Shown one piece after another: positions 7,602 through 14,017 of a stretch of DNA of 16,524 bases (within the stretch, counting starts at the first letter, position 1; each line of letters opens with the position of its first letter). The position numbers and the translations under genes are program-made. Source of the stretch: IDS-8 sp050738315 (GTDB lineage: Bacteria > Pseudomonadota > Gammaproteobacteria > Steroidobacterales > Woeseiaceae); NCBI GenBank assembly GCA_050738315.1, contig JBOHZD010000101.1:1-16524 (forward strand). Reading direction: 5' to 3'. The notes beneath the pieces are model-generated. The model had not been told where the DNA came from and made no database searches. It saw nothing but the letters and a program-made list of their open reading frames with translations.

Positions 7602-8744
7602 TCATTGGATGCCGCTCTTGACTCTCGCCCAGACGCGGGTGCGCAATCGTTCCTTTGCGGGCTCGTCGAAATAGGTCGGATACAGCAATCCCCACGATTC
7701 CTCATTCGGGTAGATGCCCGGGTCGTTGACGACCTCGGGCTTCAGGAGTGACGTTGCCGACTTGTTGGCATTGGCATAGAACACGTAGTTGGATATGTCC
7801 GCCGTCACCTGCGGCCGCAGGATGTAATTGATGAAAAGATAGGCATTTCTGGTGTGCGGCGCGTCCTCCGGGATGAACATGCTGTCGACCCAGAGACCGG
7901 AACCTTCCCTGGGCATCGTATAACGCAGATCGATGTCGATTCCGGCTTCGTCCGCACGCGCCGAAGCCTGTGCGTAATCGCCGGACCAGCTCATTGCCAC
8001 ACACACCTCCTTGTTCGGCAGGTCGCTGATCAACTTCGTCGAACTGAAATAAAGAACATACGGCCGGACCAGGTTGAGTTGTGCTTCGGCCGCCGCCAGG
8101 CTGTCCTCGTCGATGGCGTTCGGATCCAGGCCGAGATAGGCGAGTACCAGCGGAATGACATCGATCGGGCTGTCCAGGAACGACACGCCGCAGTCTGCAA
8201 GCCTGGACACCACGGCTGGATCGAACAGCATATTGGCGCTGTCCAGTTTCAGGTCGGGCAGGCGTGCCCGCACCATGTCGTAGTTGTACGCATACCCCGT
8301 CGTGCCCCACAGGTACGGCACTGCGTAACCTTCGATTGACTCAAAAAGCGTTATTTTTTCGAGCAGTTTCGGGTCGAGGTGCCGGATGTTGTCGAGCTTC
8401 GAGTAGTCCAGTTTCTGAAAAATGCCGAGCGGCGCGAGCCGCCCCGCAAACTGATTGGCGTGAAAGACGACGTCATAGCCGCTGTTACCCGCGAGGAGTT
8501 TCGCGTCCACGATTTCGGAAGAATCATAGACGTCGTAGTGGACTTTGATGCCGTATTCGCGTTCGAAATTCCGGATGGTGTCCGGCGCGACATAGTCGGA
8601 CCAGTTGTAAATGTTGACGACCTTGCCGCGCACGGTTTCGTCGGATGTACTGCCGGCAGTGCAGGAAACGAGTGCAAGCGCCATTGCGACGCCAAGTATC
8701 CTCGCTCCGGCAGTTCGGGTTCCTGACTGAAACGCAGTATTCAT
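7602..8744 (-). CDS. potF: Polyamine-binding lipoprotein of ABC transporter (PotF/SpuD/SpuE family)
   Basis: A 380-residue extracytoplasmic substrate-binding protein. The N-terminus has a basic stretch, a hydrophobic core (ILGVAMALALV) and a lipobox LVSC with Cys28, so it should be a lipoprotein anchored to a membrane instead of the soluble periplasmic form seen in E. coli PotF. Polyamine-site family motifs are NWSDY (47-51), WSGDY (253-257) and GLWVDSM (283-289). PYLWGTTGYAYN (143-154), VSFLDSP (187-193) and a VWARVKSG tail are also typical. The acidic pair that follows FLDxP in many relatives reads Ile194-Asp195 here, which might alter ligand preference. It starts 43 nt after the acyl-CoA dehydrogenase gene ends. 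Putrescine or spermidine is the likely ligand; specificity cannot be settled by eye. Confidence 0.92.
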   Translation of the reverse strand: MNTAFQSGTRTAGARILGVAMALALVSCTAGSTSDETVRGKVVNIYNWSDYVAPDTIRNFEREYGIKVHYDVYDSSEIVDAKLLAGNSGYDVVFHANQFAGRLAPLGIFQKLDYSKLDNIRHLDPKLLEKITLFESIEGYAVPYLWGTTGYAYNYDMVRARLPDLKLDSANMLFDPAVVSRLADCGVSFLDSPIDVIPLVLAYLGLDPNAIDEDSLAAAEAQLNLVRPYVLYFSSTKLISDLPNKEVCVAMSWSGDYAQASARADEAGIDIDLRYTMPREGSGLWVDSMFIPEDAPHTRNAYLFINYILRPQVTADISNYVFYANANKSATSLLKPEVVNDPGIYPNEESWGLLYPTYFDEPAKERLRTRVWARVKSGIQ

Positions 8745-8787
8745 TCGATGCCGATTTCACCACTTGCCCACGAACATGACAATTGGG

Positions 8788-9945
8788 TCACAGGTCGTCC
8801 AGGCCCCGCTTCAACAATCCACGCGCGATGATCAGGCGCTGGATTTCGCTCGTTCCTTCCCAGATGCGATCGCAGCGGAGTTCCCGAAAGAATCGTTCGG
8901 CGACGTTCTCGCGCATGTAGCCGCGACCGCCGACTATCTGAACGGCGCGATCTGCCACCCGATTCGCCATTTCGGACGCATAAAGCTTGGCCATCGAACA
9001 GCGGCTATGCAATCTTTTGACGTCCTCGCCCCTGTCCTGCGCAGCCGCCGCTTCGAAGGTCATCAGGCGAGCGGCCCAGAGTTCCGTCGCGCTGTCCGCC
9101 AGCATGAACTGTATCGCCTGCCGTTCGGACAGCGGTAACCCGCCGACCTGGCGCTCTTCTGCATATTTCCCGGCTTCTTCGATCAGCCTTGCGGCAGCAC
9201 CGCAGCAGCGTGCTGCAATCATGAGCCGTTCGCGGCGGAACCAGTTCCGGGTATACGCCATTCCGTCGCCGGGGCGCCCCAGGCGGTTCTCCAGCGGAAC
9301 CCGGACATCCGAAAACCGGTAGGTCGGATGATGCGCTGCGAAGGTATGACTGAATAGGGGCGATGCCGTCATTTCGATGCCGGCGGTGCCCTGGTCGACG
9401 AAAAAAAGCGCTTCTTCGTTCTCGGCCGTGACCGTTGCCTGGAACCAGAAGTAGTCCGCGAGGTTGGCGCTGGTAACGAACCATTTTTCCCCATTCAGGC
9501 GATACTCCCCGCCCTCCCGTGCCGCAGTGGCCTCGAGCGCGGCGACGTCCGATCCCGGCCCGGCTTCCGTGATCGCATAACAGTCATGCTTCTCGCCCCG
9601 CATGAGCGGCAGGACGTACTCATCAATCTGGGGCCTGCTGCAGGCCTCGAACATCCAGCTCTGCGGTTCCGCAAAACACCAGGACAGCGCATTCGTCACC
9701 CGTCCGAGCTGCTCCCAGACCGCGACCTGCTCGATGATGGACAGCTCGAGGCCGCCATACGCTTGCGGTACGTCCATGGCGCTGAAACCCAGTTCGATCG
9801 CGCGCTTCTTGTGTTCCTTCCTGACATCGGGCGGCAATTCGCCACTGTGGAGCTCGGCTTCGACTTCGTAAGGCTGTAACAGGTCTGCGAATTCGCGCGC
9901 TTGTCTTTGCCAGGCGAGCGCGCTTTTACTCAGTTCTATGTTCAA
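8788..9945 (-). CDS. Acyl-CoA dehydrogenase family flavoprotein
   Basis: A 385-residue acyl-CoA dehydrogenase of standard length. Visible signatures are CYAITEAGPGSD (122-133, FAD/substrate loop), LNGEKWFVTSA (150-160), IVGGRGY near residue 335 and a C-terminal RIWEGTSEIQRLIIARGL (360-377). Glu363 sits at the catalytic-base position of short/medium-chain members. It should oxidise an acyl-CoA thioester at the alpha-beta bond, passing electrons to ETF. The start is a TTG (9945) preceded by GGGG about 8 nt upstream; no suitable ATG occurs nearby and an in-frame stop (the regulator's TAA) blocks extension. It lies 15 nt downstream of the TetR gene, so the two are probably cotranscribed, and 43 nt upstream of the polyamine-binding protein gene. 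An acyl-CoA dehydrogenase is not part of known Spu/Puu pathways, so its substrate is unknown. Confidence 0.9.
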   Translation of the reverse strand: MNIELSKSALAWQRQAREFADLLQPYEVEAELHSGELPPDVRKEHKKRAIELGFSAMDVPQAYGGLELSIIEQVAVWEQLGRVTNALSWCFAEPQSWMFEACSRPQIDEYVLPLMRGEKHDCYAITEAGPGSDVAALEATAAREGGEYRLNGEKWFVTSANLADYFWFQATVTAENEEALFFVDQGTAGIEMTASPLFSHTFAAHHPTYRFSDVRVPLENRLGRPGDGMAYTRNWFRRERLMIAARCCGAAARLIEEAGKYAEERQVGGLPLSERQAIQFMLADSATELWAARLMTFEAAAAQDRGEDVKRLHSRCSMAKLYASEMANRVADRAVQIVGGRGYMRENVAERFFRELRCDRIWEGTSEIQRLIIARGLLKRGLDDL

Positions 9946-9960
9946 GGTTAAACCCCGGTG

Positions 9961-10590
9961 TTACTCGTAATGATCGGGAAACACGGCTCGCAGATAACTG
10001 TAAACGGCATCCATCGCGACGTCGCGATCGAAGCCTTTCGGACTGACCAGGTAGGACAACCACAAGCCATCCGTCATCGACGACAGTGCATCCGTGACCG
10101 TCTGCGCACTGATATTTTTGTACCCGCCCTGTTCGATGATCGTCTGGCACAATTGAATAATTGCATCGTCATAGCCCTGGTCATAGGCTTCACAAATTTT
10201 CTGATATGTCGGAACCGACTTGACCTCACCCCAGAACGCGAACCAGACGGCAAGCTTTTGCCGATCGCAAATAGCCGGCTTCAGATCCATCTCCATCATC
10301 GCCAGCAACTTGTCTGCGGCTTCCGGACCGGCCTTCTCAAGCGTACCGTAGAATTGCGACTTGTAGTCTTCGGCCAGGTACTGCAACGTTTCGTTCAGCA
10401 GGTTTTCCTTGGCTCGGAAATGCAGGTTGACGATGCCCTGCGACAAGCCCGCCTCCTGCGCGACGTCCCCCAGTGTGGTACTGCCGATACCTTTCCGGGA
10501 AATGCACTTGACCGTCGCCAGTATGAGCTGCTGACGGCGTTCGTCTTTGGTGGCGGTGCGACGACTGCTTTTGGCCGCTGACATGGCCAT
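9961..10590 (-). CDS. TetR-family transcriptional regulator, BetI-like
   Basis: A 209-residue TetR-type repressor. The N-terminal helix-turn-helix spans about residues 37-58 (TTLGDVAQEAGLSQGIVNLHF). The RRQQLILATVKCI lead-in (18-30) and the effector domain stretch LAVWFAFWGEVKSVPTYQKI resemble BetI, the choline-responsive repressor, and its paralogues (TetR_C_6 type). The ATG at 10590 has GGAGG 8 nt upstream; a second ATG at 10584 is possible. It is the first gene of the leftward cluster, 15 nt before the acyl-CoA dehydrogenase, and divergent from the aminotransferase operon. It probably represses that divergent operon through the palindrome at 10906-10931, and may also control its own operon. 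The effector is unknown; an amine or quaternary amine is a reasonable guess from BetI kinship. Confidence 0.9.
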   Translation of the reverse strand: MAMSAAKSSRRTATKDERRQQLILATVKCISRKGIGSTTLGDVAQEAGLSQGIVNLHFRAKENLLNETLQYLAEDYKSQFYGTLEKAGPEAADKLLAMMEMDLKPAICDRQKLAVWFAFWGEVKSVPTYQKICEAYDQGYDDAIIQLCQTIIEQGGYKNISAQTVTDALSSMTDGLWLSYLVSPKGFDRDVAMDAVYSYLRAVFPDHYE

Positions 10591-10631
10591 TCCTCAAACC
10601 TCCGGTTCCTTGCCCGAAAATATCCGCTGCC

Positions 10632-10670
10632 TTCGTAGTTTGGTGCCGGGACAAAGTTCGTAGTTTCGCA
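10632..10670 (+). repeat. REP-like repeat, copy A
   Basis: Contains CGTAGTTT, then GGTGCCGGGACAAAGTT, then CGTAGTTTCGCA. The unit carries its own internal direct repeat (CGTAGTTT at both ends). It matches copy C closely in the same orientation and copy B in reverse. Similar short GC-rich repeats are often spread by RAYT-type transposases, but none is encoded here. Confidence 0.75.
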
Positions 10671-10706
10671 CAACGAACAAACAGCCCGTTTGCCCCCGCA
10701 GCGGTC

Positions 10707-10745
10707 GGAAAACTACGAATTCTGTCCCGGCACTAACCTACGAAG
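10707..10745 (-). repeat. REP-like repeat, copy B (inverted)
   Basis: On the minus strand it reads CTTCGTAGGTTAGTGCCGGG followed by ACAGAATTCGTAGTTTTCC, a near match to copies A and C. Being inverted, it can pair with either neighbour: with A across a loop of about 36 nt or with C across a loop of about 12 nt, giving long hairpins in RNA or single-stranded DNA. Confidence 0.75.
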
Positions 10746-10757
10746 ACTTCGGATGCC

Positions 10758-10794
10758 CGTAGTTTGGTGCCGGGACAGAATTCGTAGTTTCGCA
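10758..10794 (+). repeat. REP-like repeat, copy C
   Basis: Reads CGTAGTTTGGTGCCGGG then ACAGAATTCGTAGTTTCGCA. It differs from copy A mainly in AGAATT versus AAAGTT. Copies A and C are direct repeats about 124 bp apart with B inverted between them, a BIME-like arrangement. Confidence 0.75.
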
Positions 10795-10905
10795 TGAAGA
10801 ACGAAGAGGCTGCGCTCCGACGGTCCATTGGCTTTCACATGATTCTTGCGCAAATCCGGCTCGGGTGCAGGACTATTCCGGCCCCTGGAAGCCGCATGCT
10901 GCCAC

Positions 10906-10931
10906 AAAATGAATGAGTATTCATTCATTTT
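10906..10931. promoter_or_regulatory. Perfect palindrome, probable TetR-family operator
   Basis: AAAATGAATGA (10906-10916) and TCATTCATTTT (10921-10931) are exact inverted repeats around GTAT. The size and AT-rich symmetry fit an operator bound by a TetR-family dimer. The BetI-like regulator is encoded divergently about 320 bp away, and the aminotransferase start lies 60 bp downstream, so repression of the rightward operon is the simplest reading. It lies well away from the TetR start. No other full copy was seen in the window. Confidence 0.7.
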
Positions 10932-10981
10932 TCTGGACTTTCAGACGGTCGCCATGCCATCCTGACGGCGCACAGATACAT

Positions 10982-10986
10982 GGAGG
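10982..10986 (+). promoter_or_regulatory. Shine-Dalgarno GGAGG deciding the aminotransferase start
   Basis: GGAGG lies 4 nt before the ATG at 10991. The in-frame ATG at 10913 lies within the putative operator and has no such signal, so the shorter product is preferred. Confidence 0.75.
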
Positions 10987-10990
10987 CTTT

Positions 10991-12325
10991 ATGAGGTGTC
11001 TGGAAAAATCCAATAAACAATTCCTGAAAGCAAACAAGAAATTGCCCTTGGGCGTCTCGTCCAATTTCCGTTACTGGGGCGACGACAAGACCATCTATGC
11101 CCAACGCGGCAAGGGTGCCCGGCTCTGGGACATCGATGGCAACGAATACATCGATTATCGGCTGGCTTACGGCCCCACGATTCTTGGCTATGCAGATCCC
11201 AGGGTCGACGATGCTGCCCGCGAAGGCATCGAGATCGGCGGGGTCTTCGCGCTTGCCACCGAACTGGAATACGAAGTCGCCAACCGCATCAGCACAATGG
11301 TGCCGGCAGCCGAACTCGTGCGCTTTTCGAATTCAGGCACCGAGGCCGTCATGGCGGCCATGCGCATTGCCCGCGCACACACCGGCAAGGACGGTCACAT
11401 TGTCATGGAAGGCGGCTATCACGGCGTGTTCAACGAAGTACTCTGGTACACGGACGTCGAGGAATGGACACCGAAGGACGGCGAACCGGAAATTCTGCCG
11501 TACGGCGCAGGCATACCGGCAATCCTGAAACCGCTTTTTCATTCGGTACCGCTGAACGACGCCAATGCGCTCGAGGACATACTCAAAAAACACCATGAGG
11601 ACATCGGTGCATTCCTGATCGAACCAATCATGGGCAATTGTTGCGGTCTCACCGCGACACAGGAATACATGCGCGACGTTCGCATGCTGTGCGACAAGTA
11701 CGATGTCGTCCTGATCATTGATGAAGTCAAGACCGGCTTCCGCGTTGCGAAAGGCGGCGTCCAGGAACTGCTCGGCGTGAAAGCCGACCTCTGCACTTTT
11801 GCCAAGGCCATGGCGAACGGATATCCCATTTCGGCCGTCGCGGGCCGCGAAGACATCATGAGGATCGTGGGTGACGGCGTCGTGCATGGCGGCACGTTCA
11901 CCGGTCATTCCGTACCGCTGTCAGCCGCCAACAGAACGTTGCAGATACTCGACGAAACCGATGCGCTGGCCAGCATAGAACGATACGGCCTGAACCTGCA
12001 GGCCGGCCTGAAGCGCATTCTGTCGGCGCGCGGGATTCCTCATTGCTTCGTCGGTCATCCGTCGATGACGGGCATGTTCTTCGACGAACGTGCACCGCGG
12101 GATTATCGTGACTGGGTCAATACCGATTACGAGTTCTACGATTCACTGGCTCCGGAACTGCACGAACTGGGCATACTCGTCGAGCCGGATTCACGCGAGC
12201 CGTGGTTCATTTGCGAGGCTCATGATATGAAATGTCTCGCGGAAACTCTGGACAAATTCGAACGCGCAGTAGACATTACATTAAAGAAATTGCCGGCTGA
12301 CAGCGGCCGCCTCCACACTGCGTAA
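10991..12325 (+). CDS. Class III aminotransferase, glutamate-1-semialdehyde-aminotransferase-like
   Basis: A 444-residue PLP enzyme of the HemL-like (COG0001) branch of class III aminotransferases. Features are GARLWDIDGNEYIDY (42-56), NSGTEAVMAAMRIARA (114-129), GGYHG (141-145), LIIDEVKTGFR (241-251, cofactor Asp244) and TFAKAMANGYPISAVAG (269-285), with Lys272 as the expected PLP lysine. The N-terminus (FLKANKKLPLGVSSNFRYWG) is HemL-like, but the strongly conserved HemL Lys-region sequence differs, and the context is not tetrapyrrole synthesis. It therefore probably acts on another amino compound as transaminase or aminomutase. The start at 10991 follows a GGAGG; the upstream in-frame ATG at 10913 lies in an operator-like palindrome. 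It is the first gene of the rightward operon, 75 nt before two flavoproteins. The substrate is unknown. Confidence 0.88.
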   Translation: MRCLEKSNKQFLKANKKLPLGVSSNFRYWGDDKTIYAQRGKGARLWDIDGNEYIDYRLAYGPTILGYADPRVDDAAREGIEIGGVFALATELEYEVANRISTMVPAAELVRFSNSGTEAVMAAMRIARAHTGKDGHIVMEGGYHGVFNEVLWYTDVEEWTPKDGEPEILPYGAGIPAILKPLFHSVPLNDANALEDILKKHHEDIGAFLIEPIMGNCCGLTATQEYMRDVRMLCDKYDVVLIIDEVKTGFRVAKGGVQELLGVKADLCTFAKAMANGYPISAVAGREDIMRIVGDGVVHGGTFTGHSVPLSAANRTLQILDETDALASIERYGLNLQAGLKRILSARGIPHCFVGHPSMTGMFFDERAPRDYRDWVNTDYEFYDSLAPELHELGILVEPDSREPWFICEAHDMKCLAETLDKFERAVDITLKKLPADSGRLHTA

Positions 12326-12347
12326 CGACAATTTGACCAGGCTGCAA

Positions 12348-12363
12348 CGGCCGTTCGCGGCCG
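12348..12363 (+). other. TTCG-loop hairpin between the aminotransferase and first flavoprotein genes
   Basis: CGGCCG (12348-12353) pairs with CGGCCG (12358-12363) around a TTCG tetraloop. TGCAA (12343-12347) and TTGCA (12375-12379) can add an outer stem. It sits in the 75-nt gap inside the operon. The closing pair is G-C, not the extra-stable C-G form, and there is no U-tract, so a full terminator is unlikely. mRNA processing or partial attenuation is possible. Confidence 0.45.
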
Positions 12364-12400
12364 CTCGCTGCCTGTTGCATACCGGGCACCTTCTATTTCG

Positions 12401-14017
12401 ATGAAAACCTATGACGCCATCGTCGTTGGAGCGGGCCACAACGGGCTGACGAATGCCGCTTTTCTCGCCAAGGCGGGCCTCGACGTGCTCTGTGTCGAGA
12501 AGAACGATTACATAGGCGGCGCCACCGTAAGCCGCAATCTGTACAAGGACTGGATCTACTCCAACTGTTCCTACGTCTGTTCGCTGCTCAGACCCGAGAT
12601 CTTTCGCGCGCTGGAGCTCCATCGGCACGGCCTGCAGATCACGCCCTATGGCGGCGGTGTGACGTTCCTCAGCAACGGCGGTTATTTCGGTTCGTACTGG
12701 GATTCGGAAGTCGCGCACCGTGAATACGCGCGCTTCTCGAAGCACGATGCCGACGCGTACGAGCGTTATTCGGCCGACGTCATGCGGCAGTGCCGGTTTA
12801 TTCGTGATTTCCTCATGCGTACTCCGCCGGACCCGACATCCTTCAAGCCTCGCGACCTGAAGGAACTGGCTCGACTCGGCCGCCGTTTCTTCGACATGGG
12901 CGAAGACCGCATGTACGACACCATCCGCTTCTGGACGATGAGCGTTGCGGAATATCTGGACGAGTATTTCGAAACGGACGTCATCAAGACTGCCTTGTCG
13001 GGCAGTGGAATCATCGGCACGGCGCTCGGTATCCATTCGCCGGGCACTGCATACGTGCTATTGCACCACTACATGGGCGAAGTCGACGGCAATGTCGGCT
13101 CGTGGGGCTATGCCCGCGGCGGCATGGGGTCGGTCTCGAAAGCGATCGCAGGCGCGTTTCAATCCTACGGCGGTGAATTGCGCACGGATGCGGGCGTTGA
13201 ACAGATCGTGGTCAGTAACGGCAAAGTGAAAGGGGTCGTACTCGCCAATGGCGACGAACTGGACGCGAAAATCGTCGTCTCCGGCATGGACGTGAAACGC
13301 ACCTTCCTCAAGTGCATGGAAGAAAAAGATCTGCCGGCTGACTTCTATAACCGGGTCAGGAATTTCAAGATTCGCGGCTCGTCGGGCAAGCTCAACATCG
13401 CGCTCGACGGCCTGCCCTTTTTTCCCGCGCTGCCCAAAGGCAGTCCACTGCTCGACGGCGACATGCATTTCATCGATTCGATGGAGCGCATGGAACGCGC
13501 CTACGACGACTGGAAGGAAGGAACCTGGTCGAAAGACCCTTACGTCGACATGGTCATCCCGACCGTCACCGACCCGACCATGGCACCGCCGGGCAAGCAC
13601 TTCATGAGCTGTTTCGTCCAGTACTGCCCGTACAAACTGGAAGGCCGCGACTGGACCGCCGCGGAGCGCGAAGCCTTCGGCCAGACGGTGATCGATCAGA
13701 TCGCCAATTACAGCCCGGACTTCAAGGACCTGATCCTGCATGTCGAGATCCGCACCCCGGCGGACATTGAACGGGAAGCGGGTCTCTCCGAAGGCAATAT
13801 CTTTCATGGCGAGCTGACCATGGATCAGTTGCTGTTCAATCGTCCGGTTCCAGGCTATGCGCAATATCGCGCCCCGGTCGCCGGGCTTTACATGTGTGGT
13901 TCGAGCACGCACCCGGGCGGCGGCGTAATGGCCGCACCCGGCGCCAACGCTGCCCGCGAGATTCTCATGGATCTCAAACGTGCGAATTCCGTGCCGGAGA
14001 ATTTCGGCGATGACTGA
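12401..14017 (+). CDS. FAD-dependent oxidoreductase, PYROXD2/phytoene-desaturase-like (first of two paralogues)
   Basis: A 538-residue flavoprotein of the COG1233 group (phytoene dehydrogenase-related, PYROXD2-like). The N-terminal dinucleotide fold is DAIVVGAGHNGL (5-16, GxGxxG) with Glu33 for the ribose and a GG pair at 39-40. The C-terminal FAD-contact block is GLYMCGSSTHPGGGVMAAPG (495-514). The middle contains YARGGMGSVSKAIAGAF, shared with the next gene product. There is no carotenoid gene nearby, and the aminotransferase and GcvT neighbours point to oxidation of an amine or small amino acid derivative, which is inference. No clear Shine-Dalgarno precedes the ATG, but the fold begins immediately, so the start is sound. 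The stop overlaps the next flavoprotein start by 8 nt, implying coupled synthesis of both. Confidence 0.88.
   Translation: MKTYDAIVVGAGHNGLTNAAFLAKAGLDVLCVEKNDYIGGATVSRNLYKDWIYSNCSYVCSLLRPEIFRALELHRHGLQITPYGGGVTFLSNGGYFGSYWDSEVAHREYARFSKHDADAYERYSADVMRQCRFIRDFLMRTPPDPTSFKPRDLKELARLGRRFFDMGEDRMYDTIRFWTMSVAEYLDEYFETDVIKTALSGSGIIGTALGIHSPGTAYVLLHHYMGEVDGNVGSWGYARGGMGSVSKAIAGAFQSYGGELRTDAGVEQIVVSNGKVKGVVLANGDELDAKIVVSGMDVKRTFLKCMEEKDLPADFYNRVRNFKIRGSSGKLNIALDGLPFFPALPKGSPLLDGDMHFIDSMERMERAYDDWKEGTWSKDPYVDMVIPTVTDPTMAPPGKHFMSCFVQYCPYKLEGRDWTAAEREAFGQTVIDQIANYSPDFKDLILHVEIRTPADIEREAGLSEGNIFHGELTMDQLLFNRPVPGYAQYRAPVAGLYMCGSSTHPGGGVMAAPGANAAREILMDLKRANSVPENFGDD

Larger units (their letters stand above)
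10591..10990. other. 400-base divergent intergenic region
   Basis: No gene is supported here. It holds, from left to right, the leader of the TetR gene, a cluster of three REP-like repeat copies (10632-10794), about 110 bases without obvious structure, a TetR-type palindrome (10906-10931), and a 59-base leader ending in the GGAGG of the aminotransferase gene. No convincing sigma70 -35/-10 pair was found for either direction, although TATTTT just left of the repeats could serve as a -10 for the TetR gene. Confidence 0.6.

Noticed and set aside
8735..8746. GTATTCATTC at the start of the binding-protein gene as a second regulator site
   Set aside because: It matches only one half of the palindrome at 10906-10931; the other half is absent and the match falls on the start codons of the gene, so chance is likely.
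10632..10794. The repeat cluster as a CRISPR array
   Set aside because: Only three copies, one of them inverted, with unequal spacing (about 36 and 12 nt) and no cas genes.
10913..10990. Upstream in-frame ATG that would add 26 residues to the aminotransferase
   Set aside because: It begins inside the operator-like palindrome, lacks a ribosome-binding site and gives a non-homologous-looking leader, whereas GGAGG precedes the ATG at 10991.
13058..13912. Minus-strand open frame of 284 codons opposite the first flavoprotein
   Set aside because: Antisense shadow caused by high third-position GC; no family features.
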